Source: an uncultured Rhizobiaceae group bacterium (GTDB lineage Bacteria > Pseudomonadota > Alphaproteobacteria > Rhizobiales > Rhizobiaceae). From it: a DNA stretch of 64,000 nt. Position 1 is the stretch's first letter. The number at the start of each line of letters is the position of its first letter. The DNA is taken from positions 16,980 through 80,979 of the forward strand of contig CALHCF010000020.1 of NCBI GenBank assembly GCA_937930635.1, in the 5' to 3' direction. The notes below the pieces were generated by a model that worked only from the letters and a program-made list of their open reading frames with translations, was not told the origin of the DNA and searched no databases. Of the stretch, positions 1 through 10,186 are shown piece by piece. A program made the position numbers and the translations under genes.

Positions 1-165
1 AGGACGCCAGGCTGTGGCGAAAACCGCTCTTGCTTTTTGATGCCCCGATGCCCCCAAACGTGTTCAATTCTTACAGTCCCCAGTGGCCCTTGGTGGCCTA
101 CGCGAGTTACAGCTGTCCCTCCCTTAACAATGGCAATGTGACGTAAAGAAAGGTTTAAGGTTTTC
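1..165. other. Upstream region of pdxH, no gene seen
   Basis: No convincing coding region is visible before pdxH. The last 25 bases contain two AAGG motifs, and the nearer one (about 6 bases before the ATG at 166) can serve as the ribosome binding site. I see no clear sigma-70 promoter or hairpin, and the window edge may cut off part of the regulatory region. Confidence 0.5.
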
Positions 166-759
166 ATGGATTTCACGCAAAGAGACGATCCTTATGCGCT
201 TTTTTCGGAATGGATGGCTGAAGCGCAACAATCTGAGCCCAATGACCCTAATGCGCTCGCGCTTGCGACAGTGGATTCCAATGGCATGCCAAACGTCCGC
301 ATGGTCCTGCTGAAAGGGCATGATGAGCGTGGTTTCGTCTTTTACACAAATTTTGAGGGAACAAAGGCCGGGGAAGTACTGGCTTCCGGTAAAGCGGCCC
401 TTGGGTTTCACTGGAAGAGCTTACGCCGTCAGGTTCGTATTCGTGGATCGGTTGAAACGGTATCGCAAGAAGAGGCGGATGCTTATTTCAACTCCCGCCA
501 TCCGCAAAGCCGCAGAGGTGCCTGGGCGTCCCAGCAATCACGGCCGCTGGAAAATCGCGCGAAACTGGTCCAGCGCCTGCGCGATGTTGAAGAAAAATAT
601 CCAGATGATGACAAGATCCCCCGTCCACCTCACTGGTCGGGGTTCCGGGTAATCCCGGAATCCGTCGAATTCTGGCAAGATGGAGAGTTTCGTCTGCATG
701 ATCGTGTGGTTTTCACACAAAACAGTGCAGGCTGGAGCCGTCAGCGCCTCTACCCGTAA
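166..759 (+). CDS. pdxH: Pyridoxamine 5'-phosphate oxidase
   Basis: A 197-residue flavoprotein of the PdxH family, which oxidises pyridoxamine or pyridoxine 5'-phosphate to pyridoxal 5'-phosphate with FMN in the cytosol. Visible family features are RMVLLKG (residues 45-51) and [10 protein letters not shown] (59-68) in the FMN-binding half, and the C-terminal pair RLHDR...RLYP (about 175-197) typical of the dimerisation domain. It is slightly shorter than the E. coli enzyme, mostly at the N-terminus. The ATG at 166 follows an AAGG motif. The gene ends 2 bases before the stop of the convergent arsC-like gene, so no room remains for a separate terminator. Confidence 0.93.
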   Translation: MDFTQRDDPYALFSEWMAEAQQSEPNDPNALALATVDSNGMPNVRMVLLKGHDERGFVFYTNFEGTKAGEVLASGKAALGFHWKSLRRQVRIRGSVETVSQEEADAYFNSRHPQSRRGAWASQQSRPLENRAKLVQRLRDVEEKYPDDDKIPRPPHWSGFRVIPESVEFWQDGEFRLHDRVVFTQNSAGWSRQRLYP

Positions 760-761
760 GG

Positions 762-1109
762 CTAAAAAAGGGTTTCGACCGCCGCTTGCGCCTTTGCGTC
801 AAACCCGGCAGCCATGCCTTTTGGTGAAACAAAAACCGGGCGTTTCATCAATGTTGGGTTGGCTGCAATAAGTGCGACAGCCTTTGCATTGGTGAGATTT
901 TCCTTGTCGGCCTGACCGAGACCGCGCCAGGTCGTGCTGCGCCGGTTTATGGCAACTTCCCAACCAAGTGTTTCGACGATGGGCTCGATGTGCGAGCGCG
1001 CCAAACCGTCGGCGCGAATATCGTGGTTGTCAAAAACGGCGTTGCGTTCACAAAGCCACGTGAGGGCCTTCTTGCAGGTGTCGCAGTTCTTCAGTGTGTA
1101 GACGATCAT
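762..1109 (-). CDS. ArsC/Spx-family reductase-like protein
   Basis: A 115-residue thioredoxin-fold protein of the ArsC/YffB/Spx family. The N-terminus carries CDTCKKAL (about residues 9-16), a CxxC-type motif close to that of YffB-like members rather than classical arsenate reductase. The C-terminal half has the family pattern ending in a conserved RPVFV segment. True arsenate reductase activity cannot be assumed, because many family members are uncharacterised glutathione-linked reductases. The start lies 3 bases after the stop of the upstream aldolase-family gene, so the two are probably cotranscribed. No ars operon neighbours are present, which argues against a dedicated arsenic role. Confidence 0.8.
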   Translation of the reverse strand: MIVYTLKNCDTCKKALTWLCERNAVFDNHDIRADGLARSHIEPIVETLGWEVAINRRSTTWRGLGQADKENLTNAKAVALIAANPTLMKRPVFVSPKGMAAGFDAKAQAAVETLF

Positions 1110-1112
1110 GGC

Positions 1113-1844
1113 CTACACCAGTCTTTTGAGCGCTTCGAAGTGTTTGCCCGCATATTCTTCAAAATCATTGTGGAACTGGCGTGCAGTCAACTCAACTGTT
1201 TCCTGCGGTATGATCAACAAATCCTGACCGGTCGATTGTGCCAACACCTGTTGTTTGGCGGCCCGTTCCAGATAATAAAGATCGTCGAACGCTTGTGCGA
1301 CTGTGGGCCCCGAGCAGACCACACCGTGGTTGGCAAGGAACATGCAATCTATATGAGCATTGTCCTTGGCTTCACGGGCTATCCGCTCACCTTCCTCTTT
1401 GGTCACGGCAATGCCGCCAAATTCTTCCTCATAGCCAATGCGCCCGTGAAAACGACATGCTGTCTGATGTGCCATTAGCAGCCGTCCGCCCCTGATCATG
1501 GAAATTGAGGTCGCATAGGGCATATGAACGTGCAAAATTGCTTTATGTCGCGGGTTGGCCCGGTGGCTGGCAATATGAATATTGCGCGCTGACGCTTCAA
1601 CTTCCCCTTCGCCTTCCAGCACGGTGCCATCGCCATCAATCAGCAGGAGCCGTTGTGGTGTCATCTCGGTCCAGTGCCAGCCATAGGCGTTGATCAGATA
1701 GAGTTCGTCCGGTCCATCGCATTGCACGGAGAAGTGGTTGCAAATGCCCTCGTGCAGATTGAAGTAAGCGGCAAGTCTTATGGCCGCCGCGAGATCTTCA
1801 CGGTCCTGTTGAATGGATTTGGTGTGCTCTGAACGATCCAGCAT
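1113..1844 (-). CDS. Class II aldolase/adducin family protein
   Basis: A 243-residue protein with the class II aldolase/adducin fold. Metal-binding signatures are visible: HFSV after an N-rich segment near residue 38, HVHMPYATSI around residue 105, and ANHGVVCSG around residue 172. Family members act as fuculose- or ribulose-phosphate aldolases or epimerases, or as decarboxylases; the substrate here cannot be told from sequence. It is the first gene of a two-gene minus-strand unit with the arsC-like gene. The upstream region carries a cluster of CGATC motifs that could be an operator. Confidence 0.82.
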   Translation of the reverse strand: MLDRSEHTKSIQQDREDLAAAIRLAAYFNLHEGICNHFSVQCDGPDELYLINAYGWHWTEMTPQRLLLIDGDGTVLEGEGEVEASARNIHIASHRANPRHKAILHVHMPYATSISMIRGGRLLMAHQTACRFHGRIGYEEEFGGIAVTKEEGERIAREAKDNAHIDCMFLANHGVVCSGPTVAQAFDDLYYLERAAKQQVLAQSTGQDLLIIPQETVELTARQFHNDFEEYAGKHFEALKRLV

Positions 1845-1881
1845 TGAATATCCCCTTCATAGGCCAGTGGAACGGTACAAT

Positions 1882-1904
1882 CGATCTTGTCGATCTATCG
1901 ATCG
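1882..1904. promoter_or_regulatory. CGATC repeat cluster upstream of the aldolase gene
   Basis: CGATC occurs at 1882-1886, 1891-1895 and 1899-1903, roughly one helical turn apart. The last two positions form a perfect 5-base inverted repeat, CGATC-TATC-GATCG, at 1891-1904. It lies 38-60 bases upstream of the aldolase-family start codon on the minus strand, where an operator would be expected. This is an inference from pattern only; no regulator gene is adjacent. Confidence 0.3.
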
Positions 1905-1971
1905 GCGACGCGATTTCGATGTGGCTGGTTGGAAGAATTACCGAAAAACCGCTCCATGCCAACGGTGAAAT

Positions 1972-3387
1972 TTAACCTTCCGTCCCGCCGATGGTAATGG
2001 CGTCGATCCGTGTCGTCGGTTGACCAACGCCCACTGGGACACCCTGGCCTTGTTTGCCACACATGCCAATTCCGGTATCGAGTGCCATGTCATTGCCCAG
2101 CATTCTGACACGTTTCATATCCGCCGGGCCATTGCCAATCATCATGGCGCCCTTGAGGGGAGCGCCGATTTTACCGTTTTCAATCCGGTAGGCTTCTGTG
2201 CAGCCGAAGACATATTTGCCTGATGTGATGTCGACTTGTCCGCCCCCAAAAGACACCGCATAGACGCCGTCTTTTACCGATGCGATGATTTCTTCCGGTT
2301 CCTTGTCGCCGCCAAGCATATAGGTGTTGGTCATGCGCGGCATGGGGATATGCGCATAAGACTGGCGGCGACCGTTGCCGGTGTCAGCCATGCCCATCAG
2401 CCGCGCGTTTTGACGATCCTGCATATAGCCGACCAGCACACCGTCTTCGATCAGTGTGGTGCATTGAGTGGGGGTGCCTTCATCATCAATGGAGAGCGAG
2501 CCGCGTCGTTCTGCCAGTGTGCCATCATCCACCACCGTCACACCTTTTGCGGCGACCTGCTGGCCCATCAGTCCGGCAAAGGCGGATGTGCCCTTGCGGT
2601 TGAAATCACCCTCAAGCCCATGGCCAACCGCTTCATGCAGCATGACGCCCGGCCAACCTGCTCCCAGGACCACGTCAAAGGTTCCGGCAGGCGCGGGAAC
2701 GGCTTCCAGATTGACCTTGGCCTGTCGCAACGCCTCACCAACGCATTGCTTCCAGCTTGTTTCATCAACAATGCGACCAAATGTGTGGCGGCCACCGATC
2801 CCGTGTGACCCGGTTTCCTGACGATCACCCTGACCCGCGACGATAGAGACATTGAGGCGCACAAGAGGGCGAATATCTTTTGCCATTTGCCCATCGGCCC
2901 GTAAAATTTCGACAACCTGCCACGATGCGGCAAGAGAAATGCTGACTTGCCGAATGCAATCATCAAGATTGCGGGCGTAAGCATCTATTTCCTGAAGCAG
3001 ACGGGCCTTTGTTTCAAAATCCGGCTCAATAAGAGGGTTGATCGTTTCATAAAGGGCAGTGTTGGTTTTGCGTGGGGCATCGGCATAAGTGCCGGAATGG
3101 CCGCTTGCCACCGCCTGAACAGCGTCTGCAGCGCGCGACAAGGCGGCTTGCGTAAGTTCGCCGGAATGGGCGTAACCGGCAGCATCTTCACAAACCCGGC
3201 GCAGGCCAAAACCCTGACGGGTGTCGAAAGACCCCGACTTCAGCTTGCCATTATCAAACAGCAGGCTCTCGCTTTGAGCATTTTCCACAAACAGCTCGCC
3301 ATCATCGGCGCCCTGCAGAATATCACCCAATTGGGATGCCAGCTGGTTTTCGTCGCAATCGAATTGTGCGAGCAGGGGTTCGGTCAC
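1972..3387 (-). CDS. tldD: Metalloprotease TldD
   Basis: A 471-residue member of the TldD/PmbA (U62) family. TldD works with TldE/PmbA as a heterodimeric zinc protease that trims peptides such as microcin precursors and acts on CcdA antitoxin in E. coli. The signature HEAVGHGLEGDF, containing the HExxxH zinc ligands, lies near residue 250, and the C-terminal glycine-rich region with GxGMCGK is typical. The partner tldE/pmbA is not in this window. The start lies 23 bases after the stop of the ialB-like gene, suggesting a joint transcript. Confidence 0.93.
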   Translation of the reverse strand: MTEPLLAQFDCDENQLASQLGDILQGADDGELFVENAQSESLLFDNGKLKSGSFDTRQGFGLRRVCEDAAGYAHSGELTQAALSRAADAVQAVASGHSGTYADAPRKTNTALYETINPLIEPDFETKARLLQEIDAYARNLDDCIRQVSISLAASWQVVEILRADGQMAKDIRPLVRLNVSIVAGQGDRQETGSHGIGGRHTFGRIVDETSWKQCVGEALRQAKVNLEAVPAPAGTFDVVLGAGWPGVMLHEAVGHGLEGDFNRKGTSAFAGLMGQQVAAKGVTVVDDGTLAERRGSLSIDDEGTPTQCTTLIEDGVLVGYMQDRQNARLMGMADTGNGRRQSYAHIPMPRMTNTYMLGGDKEPEEIIASVKDGVYAVSFGGGQVDITSGKYVFGCTEAYRIENGKIGAPLKGAMMIGNGPADMKRVRMLGNDMALDTGIGMCGKQGQGVPVGVGQPTTRIDAITIGGTEG

Positions 3388-3410
3388 GGCAAAATCCTTC
3401 AGGCAGGGGT

Positions 3411-3938
3411 TTAAGGAAGCTTGGCGTAACCGTCTTTAAAGCCATTAAGATCGACGGGAATGCCAATTCCCTCTTCTGGAGACGCGAAGATAATAAAGGT
3501 GGCATTTTGACCGGTCTGCAGCTTGGTCAGCAAGTCGTCCTTCAGGATTACTTCTGCGAAACATCCCTCAGACATGCAACGAACAAAATAGGCGCGCCCC
3601 TGATCCTGGCCATCAATGTTCAACCCCAGCCCATTGGGTAAGATGACGCCCAGCGGTGCCAGGACGCGCAGAATACGCGCCTTGTTGTCGGCTGTTTTTA
3701 AAACCACCACGGAAAGCCCGACTTCAGGACGGTCGTCGGCAACCACATTTTGCATCAGGGCACATTGTTCCTCTGACGCCCCCGCGGGTGTGTCACAGAT
3801 AACCGACCACGCACCGTGCTTGCCGGTAATGTTGCCCGTCGCAGCCTGCGCCAGGGCGTTGGATGTACTTACAGACAAGATCAGCAGAGATGCAGAAATG
3901 CCGCCAAGTGCATATTTTAACAAGTTGAAGAGCCGCAT
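3411..3938 (-). CDS. Invasion-associated locus B (IalB) family protein
   Basis: With the ATG at 3938 the product is 175 residues, beginning with a clear signal peptide (a basic start, then a hydrophobic run ending in ALAQ at about residue 30). The mature part carries the IalB-family pattern: paired cysteines in VICDTPAGASEEQCALM, a VLAPLGVILPNGL core, and CMSEGCFAE near the C-terminus. The family is named after a Bartonella protein linked to erythrocyte invasion but is widespread in free-living Hyphomicrobiales, where its role is unknown. An in-frame start further upstream (4073) would add 45 residues before the signal peptide and is unlikely. No good Shine-Dalgarno sequence precedes any candidate start. 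Confidence 0.82.
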   Translation of the reverse strand: MRLFNLLKYALGGISASLLILSVSTSNALAQAATGNITGKHGAWSVICDTPAGASEEQCALMQNVVADDRPEVGLSVVVLKTADNKARILRVLAPLGVILPNGLGLNIDGQDQGRAYFVRCMSEGCFAEVILKDDLLTKLQTGQNATFIIFASPEEGIGIPVDLNGFKDGYAKLP

Positions 3939-4296
3939 GAAGAAAAGCCGAATCAGATATAAACCAAACGCCATGTTGCCTGATGGCAACGCGAAACGAA
4001 ACAGGGCTGTCCTGGTTCCAGCGATTGTCGGCCAGGGACGATCAGGATGGCGCGTGTTTCGCAGGGTAGACACATATCAACAAATGCGGCGGTTATGGGG
4101 TCGAGAGGGGCTGGAGAGGGTGTGATTCACCTCAAGTTCGAGGTCCACATGCAGGAACGGCCAAATAAAGGGAAATTGCCGCACTGATTTTACCAAAAGC
4201 TATCTTGCAGCGTGGCCGCTGTTGTGGTTGAGAAGGGCGCAATCGGGCCATAGTGAGTTTGGCGCCGCCTTTTTTATGTTGTGTGGAGATTCGTGG
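3939..4296. other. Divergent intergenic region between ialB-like gene and coxB
   Basis: This 358-base stretch separates divergently read genes and must hold promoters for both. No convincing gene is present. A perfect inverted repeat GTTGCC-TGAT-GGCAAC lies at 3975-3990, upstream of the ialB-like start. A weak sigma-70-like pair, TTGAGA (4228-4233) and ATAGTG (4250-4255) with 16 bases between, lies upstream of coxB. GGAG at 4285-4288 supports the coxB start at 4297. Confidence 0.45.
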
Positions 4297-5223
4297 ATGT
4301 TCAATCCGGTCACCAAAACCGCTCAGACAATCTTACTGGGCCTGTTTGCCAGTCTGGCAAGCACTGCACAAAGCTTCGCCGCAAAGCCGGAACCCTGGCA
4401 GTGGTGGCATCAGCCTGCTGCTTCTCCCAATATGGAAGCTATTGAGAGCTTTGATATTCTCACGTTCTGGATCATTGTTCCCATCACGCTCTTCGTTATG
4501 GGGCTTCTGGCTTATGTGATGTTTCGGTTCCGTGAGAGTGCAAACCCGGTTCCGCAGAAGACAACTCACAACACCACGATTGAGGTGATCTGGACGTTAG
4601 GGCCGGTTTTGATCCTGCTGTTCCTGGCGGTCCCTTCCTTCCAGTTGCTGACATCTCAGTTTAACCCGCCCGAGGAGCCGACGGTCACGATCAAAGCGAC
4701 CGGCTATCAGTGGTACTGGGGTTTTGAGTATCAGGACGACGCCGAGATCAGTTTCGAAACACGTTTGATTGGCCGGGATGAAGATGGTTCACCTGAAGGC
4801 AAAGCCAAGGCGGATGCTGAAAGAGAGCCGCTTGGCAAGCTTGATCGTGAACTGTATCCCCGCCTTCTGGCCGTCGACAATGAAATCGTCGTCCCGGTCG
4901 GCAAAGTGGTCCGTGTCCTCGTTACCGCTGGTGACGTGATCCACAATTTTGCAATGCCCGCGTTTGGCTTGAAGATGGATGGCATTCCTGGGCGCATAAA
5001 TGAGACTTTCTTTCAGGCTACCAAAGAGGGTCTGTACTACGGACAGTGCTCAGAGTTGTGTGGCCGCGATCACGCCTTTATGCCATTGGCAATTCGTGTT
5101 GTGTCGGAAGACGATTTTGAAGTCTGGAAAGACATGGCAGGCGACGATGTCGGTGCTGCGAACGAGGCTCTTCGCGCTTCGTTGGAAAGTAAGAAAAAGA
5201 ACGTTGATGTTGCGAGTAAATAA
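4297..5223 (+). CDS. coxB: Cytochrome c oxidase subunit II
   Basis: A 308-residue subunit II of the aa3-type cytochrome c oxidase, which accepts electrons from cytochrome c at its CuA centre. It has an N-terminal signal or hydrophobic segment, two further membrane helices (one in FDILTFWIIVPITLFVMGLL, the next near VIWTLGPVLILLFLAVPS), then a periplasmic cupredoxin domain. The CuA ligands are visible in the C-terminal CSELCGRDHAFMP motif, with the upstream HNFAMP histidine. The aromatic QWYWGFEY motif used for electron entry is intact. I chose ATG 4297 because GGAG lies 8 bases upstream; a longer in-frame start at 4222 has no such support. It is first in the cox operon. Confidence 0.95.
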   Translation: MFNPVTKTAQTILLGLFASLASTAQSFAAKPEPWQWWHQPAASPNMEAIESFDILTFWIIVPITLFVMGLLAYVMFRFRESANPVPQKTTHNTTIEVIWTLGPVLILLFLAVPSFQLLTSQFNPPEEPTVTIKATGYQWYWGFEYQDDAEISFETRLIGRDEDGSPEGKAKADAEREPLGKLDRELYPRLLAVDNEIVVPVGKVVRVLVTAGDVIHNFAMPAFGLKMDGIPGRINETFFQATKEGLYYGQCSELCGRDHAFMPLAIRVVSEDDFEVWKDMAGDDVGAANEALRASLESKKKNVDVASK

Positions 5224-5259
5224 GACTCGCATTCGTCGAAGTTGAGGAAAGAAAGATAA

Positions 5260-6861
<1,602 letters not shown>

Positions 6862-6878
6862 CTCCGGCACAAAAATCC

Positions 6879-6911
6879 AGCCTGCATTCTCCGGTATTGA
6901 GAGTGCAGGCT
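6879..6911. other. Hairpin between coxA and ctaB
   Basis: AGCCTGCA (6879-6886) pairs with TGCAGGCT (6904-6911), and TCTC (6888-6891) pairs with GAGA (6899-6902) across a T-G wobble. The result is a continuous 13-pair stem with a 7-base loop. No U-run follows, so it is not a classical terminator. It could stabilise the coxBA mRNA 3' end or separate structural from assembly gene expression. Confidence 0.5.
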
Positions 6912-6959
6912 CAGGTTTGAAGGGTAGGGGCGCTGCGCCTCCAACGGGTTTAGTAAAGT

Positions 6960-7910
6960 ATGACAACCGATACCGAAAAGCTGGAAGCTGATTTGTCACT
7001 GGCGCTGCCGGGCGATTATTTCGCGTTGCTGAAGCCGCGGGTGATGCGTCTGGTGGTGTTTACAGCGCTCGTGGGGATGTTGCTGGCGCCCGGTGCAATT
7101 GATCCCGTTATCGGGTTTATTGCGATACTCGCCATTGCAATTGGTGCAGGTGCATCCGGTGCGCTCAATATGTGGTATGATGCCGATATTGATGCGGTTA
7201 TGTCCCGAACCGCGTCGCGACCTGTTCCATCCGGTCGTGTGACCAGTGGTCAGGCTCTCAATTTTGGTATGGTCCTCTCGCTCCTGGCTGTTCTTACGCT
7301 TGGATTGCTGGTGGACTGGACTGCCGGTTTCCTCCTGGCTTTCACCATCTTCTTTTATGCTGTCGTGTATACGATGTGGCTCAAACGCTCGACGCCACAA
7401 AATATCGTCATTGGCGGCGCTGCCGGTGCCTTTCCCCCGATGATTGGCTGGGCCGCTGTCACCGGCACGATCAGTCTGGAAAGCATCATCCTGTTTGCCA
7501 TTATTTTTATCTGGACCCCGCCGCATTTCTGGGCGCTGGCTCTGTTCAAAATGCGTGACTATGGCGACGCACAGGTGCCAATGATGCCCAATGTCGCGGG
7601 AGAGAAATCTACCCGGATGCAGATTTTGGCCTATTCGGTGCTGCTCGCTCCGTTGGGCGTAACTCCCTTTGTCGCAGGTTTCGCAGGGCTGCTATACGGC
7701 ACGGTTTCGGCTCTGCTGGGTGCCGCTTTCCTGTGGTTGGCTTACCGTGTCTGGAAGATTGCCGGACGCGATGACAAATTGCTGGCAGAGAAGAGACTTT
7801 TCGCTTTTTCAATTTTCTATCTCTTTGTGCTTTTTGCAGTGTTGCTGGTGGAAGCCATCGTATTCCGCACGACTGGCGTGTATCTGTTCGCGGCGACAGG
7901 GGGTCTGTGA
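6960..7910 (+). CDS. ctaB: Protoheme IX farnesyltransferase (heme O synthase)
   Basis: A 316-residue integral membrane prenyltransferase of the UbiA superfamily. It attaches a farnesyl group to haem B to give haem O, the precursor of haem A for the aa3 oxidase. The first Asp-rich signature is [19 protein letters not shown] (about residues 71-89), and the second conserved region is [19 protein letters not shown]. About nine helices can be traced. The C-terminal stop overlaps the next start as TGATG, indicating translational coupling to the small cox assembly gene. Confidence 0.96.
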   Translation: MTTDTEKLEADLSLALPGDYFALLKPRVMRLVVFTALVGMLLAPGAIDPVIGFIAILAIAIGAGASGALNMWYDADIDAVMSRTASRPVPSGRVTSGQALNFGMVLSLLAVLTLGLLVDWTAGFLLAFTIFFYAVVYTMWLKRSTPQNIVIGGAAGAFPPMIGWAAVTGTISLESIILFAIIFIWTPPHFWALALFKMRDYGDAQVPMMPNVAGEKSTRMQILAYSVLLAPLGVTPFVAGFAGLLYGTVSALLGAAFLWLAYRVWKIAGRDDKLLAEKRLFAFSIFYLFVLFAVLLVEAIVFRTTGVYLFAATGGL

Positions 7911-8107
7911 TGGCGGCGGGTGAAGGAAAGATTGAACCGGGTTCTGCCATTGAACTGACCGATGCCCAGCGCAAGGCGCGTCGCAGCCGCAATATTGCGA
8001 TAGGCTTTGGCCTTTTCGCGCTGGTCGCGGTATTCTACGCTGCGACAATTGTGAAGTTTGGCCCCAGGCTGATGGACCGGCCAATCATCAATATAAATAC
8101 GAACTGA
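7910..8107 (+). CDS. CoxF-like small cytochrome oxidase assembly protein
   Basis: A 65-residue single-pass membrane protein. It has a charged N-terminus with a basic cluster (KARRSR) followed by one helix (IAIGFGLFALVAVFYAATIV) and a short tail. Its size, topology and position between ctaB and ctaG match the CoxF-like small proteins found in alphaproteobacterial cox operons; the molecular role is not established. Translation probably begins at the ATG at 7910 (TGATG overlap with ctaB), although the GTG at 7907 is in frame. The stop overlaps the ctaG start. Confidence 0.75.
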   Translation: MAAGEGKIEPGSAIELTDAQRKARRSRNIAIGFGLFALVAVFYAATIVKFGPRLMDRPIININTN

Positions 8108-8727
8108 TGATGAACCAGGCTGCTTCCGTTTCCAAAAATACCCGCGTCCTGATCATCTGTCTTGGCGTGACCTTCGGGATGCTCGCCATGGCGTTTGCGG
8201 CCGTGCCGCTCTATCAGTTGTTTTGTCAGGTAACTGGCTATGCCGGAACCACCCAACGTGCCGATGACATCACGGGTACGGTTCTTGCAAAAGATATTAC
8301 CATTCGTTTCGACGCCAATGTATCCAACAGCCTTGACTGGGAGTTCGCTCCAAAGGAACGGTCCGTTACCCTGAAGATCGGTGAAAAGGGGCAGGCAGTT
8401 TATGTTGCCCGCAATGTTGGCAAGTCTACGAGCTTCGGCACCGCCACCTTCAACGTATCACCGCAGGTTGCGGGGGCCTATTTCAACAAGATCGAATGCT
8501 TTTGCTTCACCGAGCAGACCCTGGCTGTAGGAGAAAGCGTGAACATGCCGGTTGTGTTCTTTGTGGACCCGGAAATTGTCAACGATCCGCTGTTGAAGGA
8601 TACAAATACGATTACGTTGTCCTACACGTTTTTCCCCGATATTGAGGCAGAACGTAAGGTCAGCAAAAGTACCTCAAATCCACCATCGCTCTCCGGGCGT
8701 GGTGAAAAACCGAAATCCAGTCTTTAG
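8107..8727 (+). CDS. ctaG: Cytochrome c oxidase assembly protein CtaG/Cox11
   Basis: A 206-residue copper chaperone of the Cox11 family, which delivers copper to the CuB site of subunit I. A single N-terminal membrane helix (about residues 13-35, VLIICLGVTFGMLAMAFAA) anchors a periplasmic beta-sandwich domain. The copper-binding CFCF motif is present in KIECFCFTEQ, followed by the conserved MPVVFFVDP segment. The start codon overlaps the preceding stop (TGATGATG), giving two adjacent candidate ATGs. The last 20 or so residues are a low-conservation polar tail. Confidence 0.95.
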   Translation: MMNQAASVSKNTRVLIICLGVTFGMLAMAFAAVPLYQLFCQVTGYAGTTQRADDITGTVLAKDITIRFDANVSNSLDWEFAPKERSVTLKIGEKGQAVYVARNVGKSTSFGTATFNVSPQVAGAYFNKIECFCFTEQTLAVGESVNMPVVFFVDPEIVNDPLLKDTNTITLSYTFFPDIEAERKVSKSTSNPPSLSGRGEKPKSSL

Positions 8728-8781
8728 TAAATGAAAGACTGGGTATAAGAACGACAAAACGAGCTTCCGTTGGAGACCAAT

Positions 8782-9663
8782 ATGGCCGACGCGCATACCA
8801 AGAAACACGATTACCACATTATCGACCCAAGCCCCTGGCCGTTCATCGGTTCCGTAGGTGCTTTGCTGATGGCTATTGGCGGTATTGTTTATATGCGCTC
8901 GCTTGGCGATGGAAATGGCATCACGATGCTGGGCATTGATATGTCCGGTTCCTGGATGCTTGTGATTGGAACAGTGATTGTGCTGTACACCATGTATGCG
9001 TGGTGGGCTGATACGATCAGGGAAGCCCACGCGGGCGACCACACACCGGTCGTTTCGATGCATCTGCGTTATGGCATGATCATGTTCATCGCCTCTGAGG
9101 TGATGTTCTTCGTGGCCTGGTTCTGGGCTTTTTTCGATGCTTCCCTGTTCCCAGACGAAGCGGCGCAGGTTGCTCGTGAAGCCTATACGGGTGGTACATG
9201 GCCACCGGCTAATATTGAGGTTCTTGACCCTCTCCATCTGCCGCTTTTCAACACGATCACGTTGCTGCTGTCTGGCACGACGGTCACCTGGGCGCATCAT
9301 TCCCTGCTGGAGGGAGATCGCAAAGGCCTCGTCTGGGGGCTGGTGCTGACTGTTGTGCTGGGAGTTATTTTTACAGGGGTACAGGCTCTTGAATATATTG
9401 AGGCACCATTTGCCTTCAAAGATTCAATCTATGGCGCGACCTTCTTTATGGCGACCGGCTTCCATGGCTTCCATGTGTTGGTTGGTACAATCTTTTTGAT
9501 CGTTTGCCTGGCTCGCGCATTGATGGGGCACTTCACGGAGAAACAGCACTTCGGCTTTGAAGCTGCGGCCTGGTATTGGCATTTTGTGGATGTTGTCTGG
9601 CTGTTTCTTTTCTTCGCGGTCTACATCTGGGCGTCCGCTGGCGGGACGATCGCAGCCCACTGA
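8782..9663 (+). CDS. coxC: Cytochrome c oxidase subunit III
   Basis: A 293-residue seven-helix subunit III of the aa3 oxidase. Typical signatures are HDYHIIDPSPWP at the N-terminus, SEVMFFVAWFWAFF in helix III and GFHGFHVLVGTIFL further on, ending with HFVDVVWLFLFFAVYIW. The ATG at 8782 is preceded by GGAG at 8772-8775; the upstream in-frame TTG lies over that Shine-Dalgarno and is rejected. A strong terminator follows about 40 bases after the stop, so coxC probably closes the first cox transcript. Confidence 0.96.
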   Translation: MADAHTKKHDYHIIDPSPWPFIGSVGALLMAIGGIVYMRSLGDGNGITMLGIDMSGSWMLVIGTVIVLYTMYAWWADTIREAHAGDHTPVVSMHLRYGMIMFIASEVMFFVAWFWAFFDASLFPDEAAQVAREAYTGGTWPPANIEVLDPLHLPLFNTITLLLSGTTVTWAHHSLLEGDRKGLVWGLVLTVVLGVIFTGVQALEYIEAPFAFKDSIYGATFFMATGFHGFHVLVGTIFLIVCLARALMGHFTEKQHFGFEAAAWYWHFVDVVWLFLFFAVYIWASAGGTIAAH

Positions 9664-9673
9664 GCGATCGCTC
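9662..9673. repeat. 12-base palindrome after coxC
   Basis: GAGCGATCGCTC is a perfect 12-base palindrome overlapping the coxC stop codon by two bases, 28 bases before the terminator hairpin. It could be a protein-binding site or simply chance; no other copy was noticed in the window. Confidence 0.3.
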
Positions 9674-9700
9674 GTGTTTCAGTGATGTGACCTGTTTCAC

Positions 9701-9738
9701 AAAGGCGGCTTTCATCAGAAGGCCGCCTTTTCTTTTTA
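9701..9738 (+). terminator. Rho-independent terminator after coxC
   Basis: AAAGGCGGC (9701-9709) pairs perfectly with GCCGCCTTT (9722-9730) around a 12-base loop and is followed by TCTTTTTA. This is a canonical intrinsic terminator in the plus direction. It implies that the DUF983-SURF1 genes need read-through or their own promoter. Confidence 0.85.
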
Positions 9739-9781
9739 TGGCTTCCAGCAAGCCCAACAGCATTACAGGTCGTGTCTGCGC

Positions 9782-10186
9782 ATGCATTACCCCAATCAGG
9801 ATCCGGTACCGACGGGCATGAAAGGCCGCTGTCCCCGTTGTGGGGAAGGCGCTTTGTTCTCGGGGCTGCTGACGGTTAAAGATCATTGCACCGCTTGTCA
9901 GATGAGCTTCGAGTTTGATGATTCCGGTGATGGGCCAACGGTTTTCATTATTATGGGGCTTGGCTTTATCGTTTTGGGTGCAGCCCTCTTTGTTGAACTG
10001 AATTATGCGCCACCTACCTGGCTGCATTTTCTTTTGTGGCCGCCGCTGGTTTTTTTGTTGGGCCTTCCGGCCCTGCGTATGTTGAAAGGTGTTCTCATTG
10101 CCCTTCAGTATCAGCACGATGCGGCACAGGGCGAGCTTGATCAGGGCGATGAAGCAAAATCATGCAAGGGAGCGGATCCATCATGA
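9782..10186 (+). CDS. DUF983 family protein
   Basis: A 134-residue protein with an N-terminal zinc-ribbon-like module (GRCPRCGEG at about residue 15, then CTACQMSF at about residue 36) and two C-terminal membrane helices. This is the layout of the DUF983 family, found beside coxC and SURF1 in many alphaproteobacteria. The role is unknown but presumed to be in oxidase assembly. The in-frame ATG for GMKGRCPRCG, 12 codons downstream, is an alternative start. The stop overlaps the SURF1 start as ATGA. Confidence 0.82.
   Translation: MHYPNQDPVPTGMKGRCPRCGEGALFSGLLTVKDHCTACQMSFEFDDSGDGPTVFIIMGLGFIVLGAALFVELNYAPPTWLHFLLWPPLVFLLGLPALRMLKGVLIALQYQHDAAQGELDQGDEAKSCKGADPS

Noticed and set aside
3975..3990. 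GTTGCC-TGAT-GGCAAC inverted repeat as a regulatory operator for the ialB-like gene
   Set aside because: A single copy with no known matching regulator. It also falls inside the possible longer coding start, so it is recorded only in the intergenic note.
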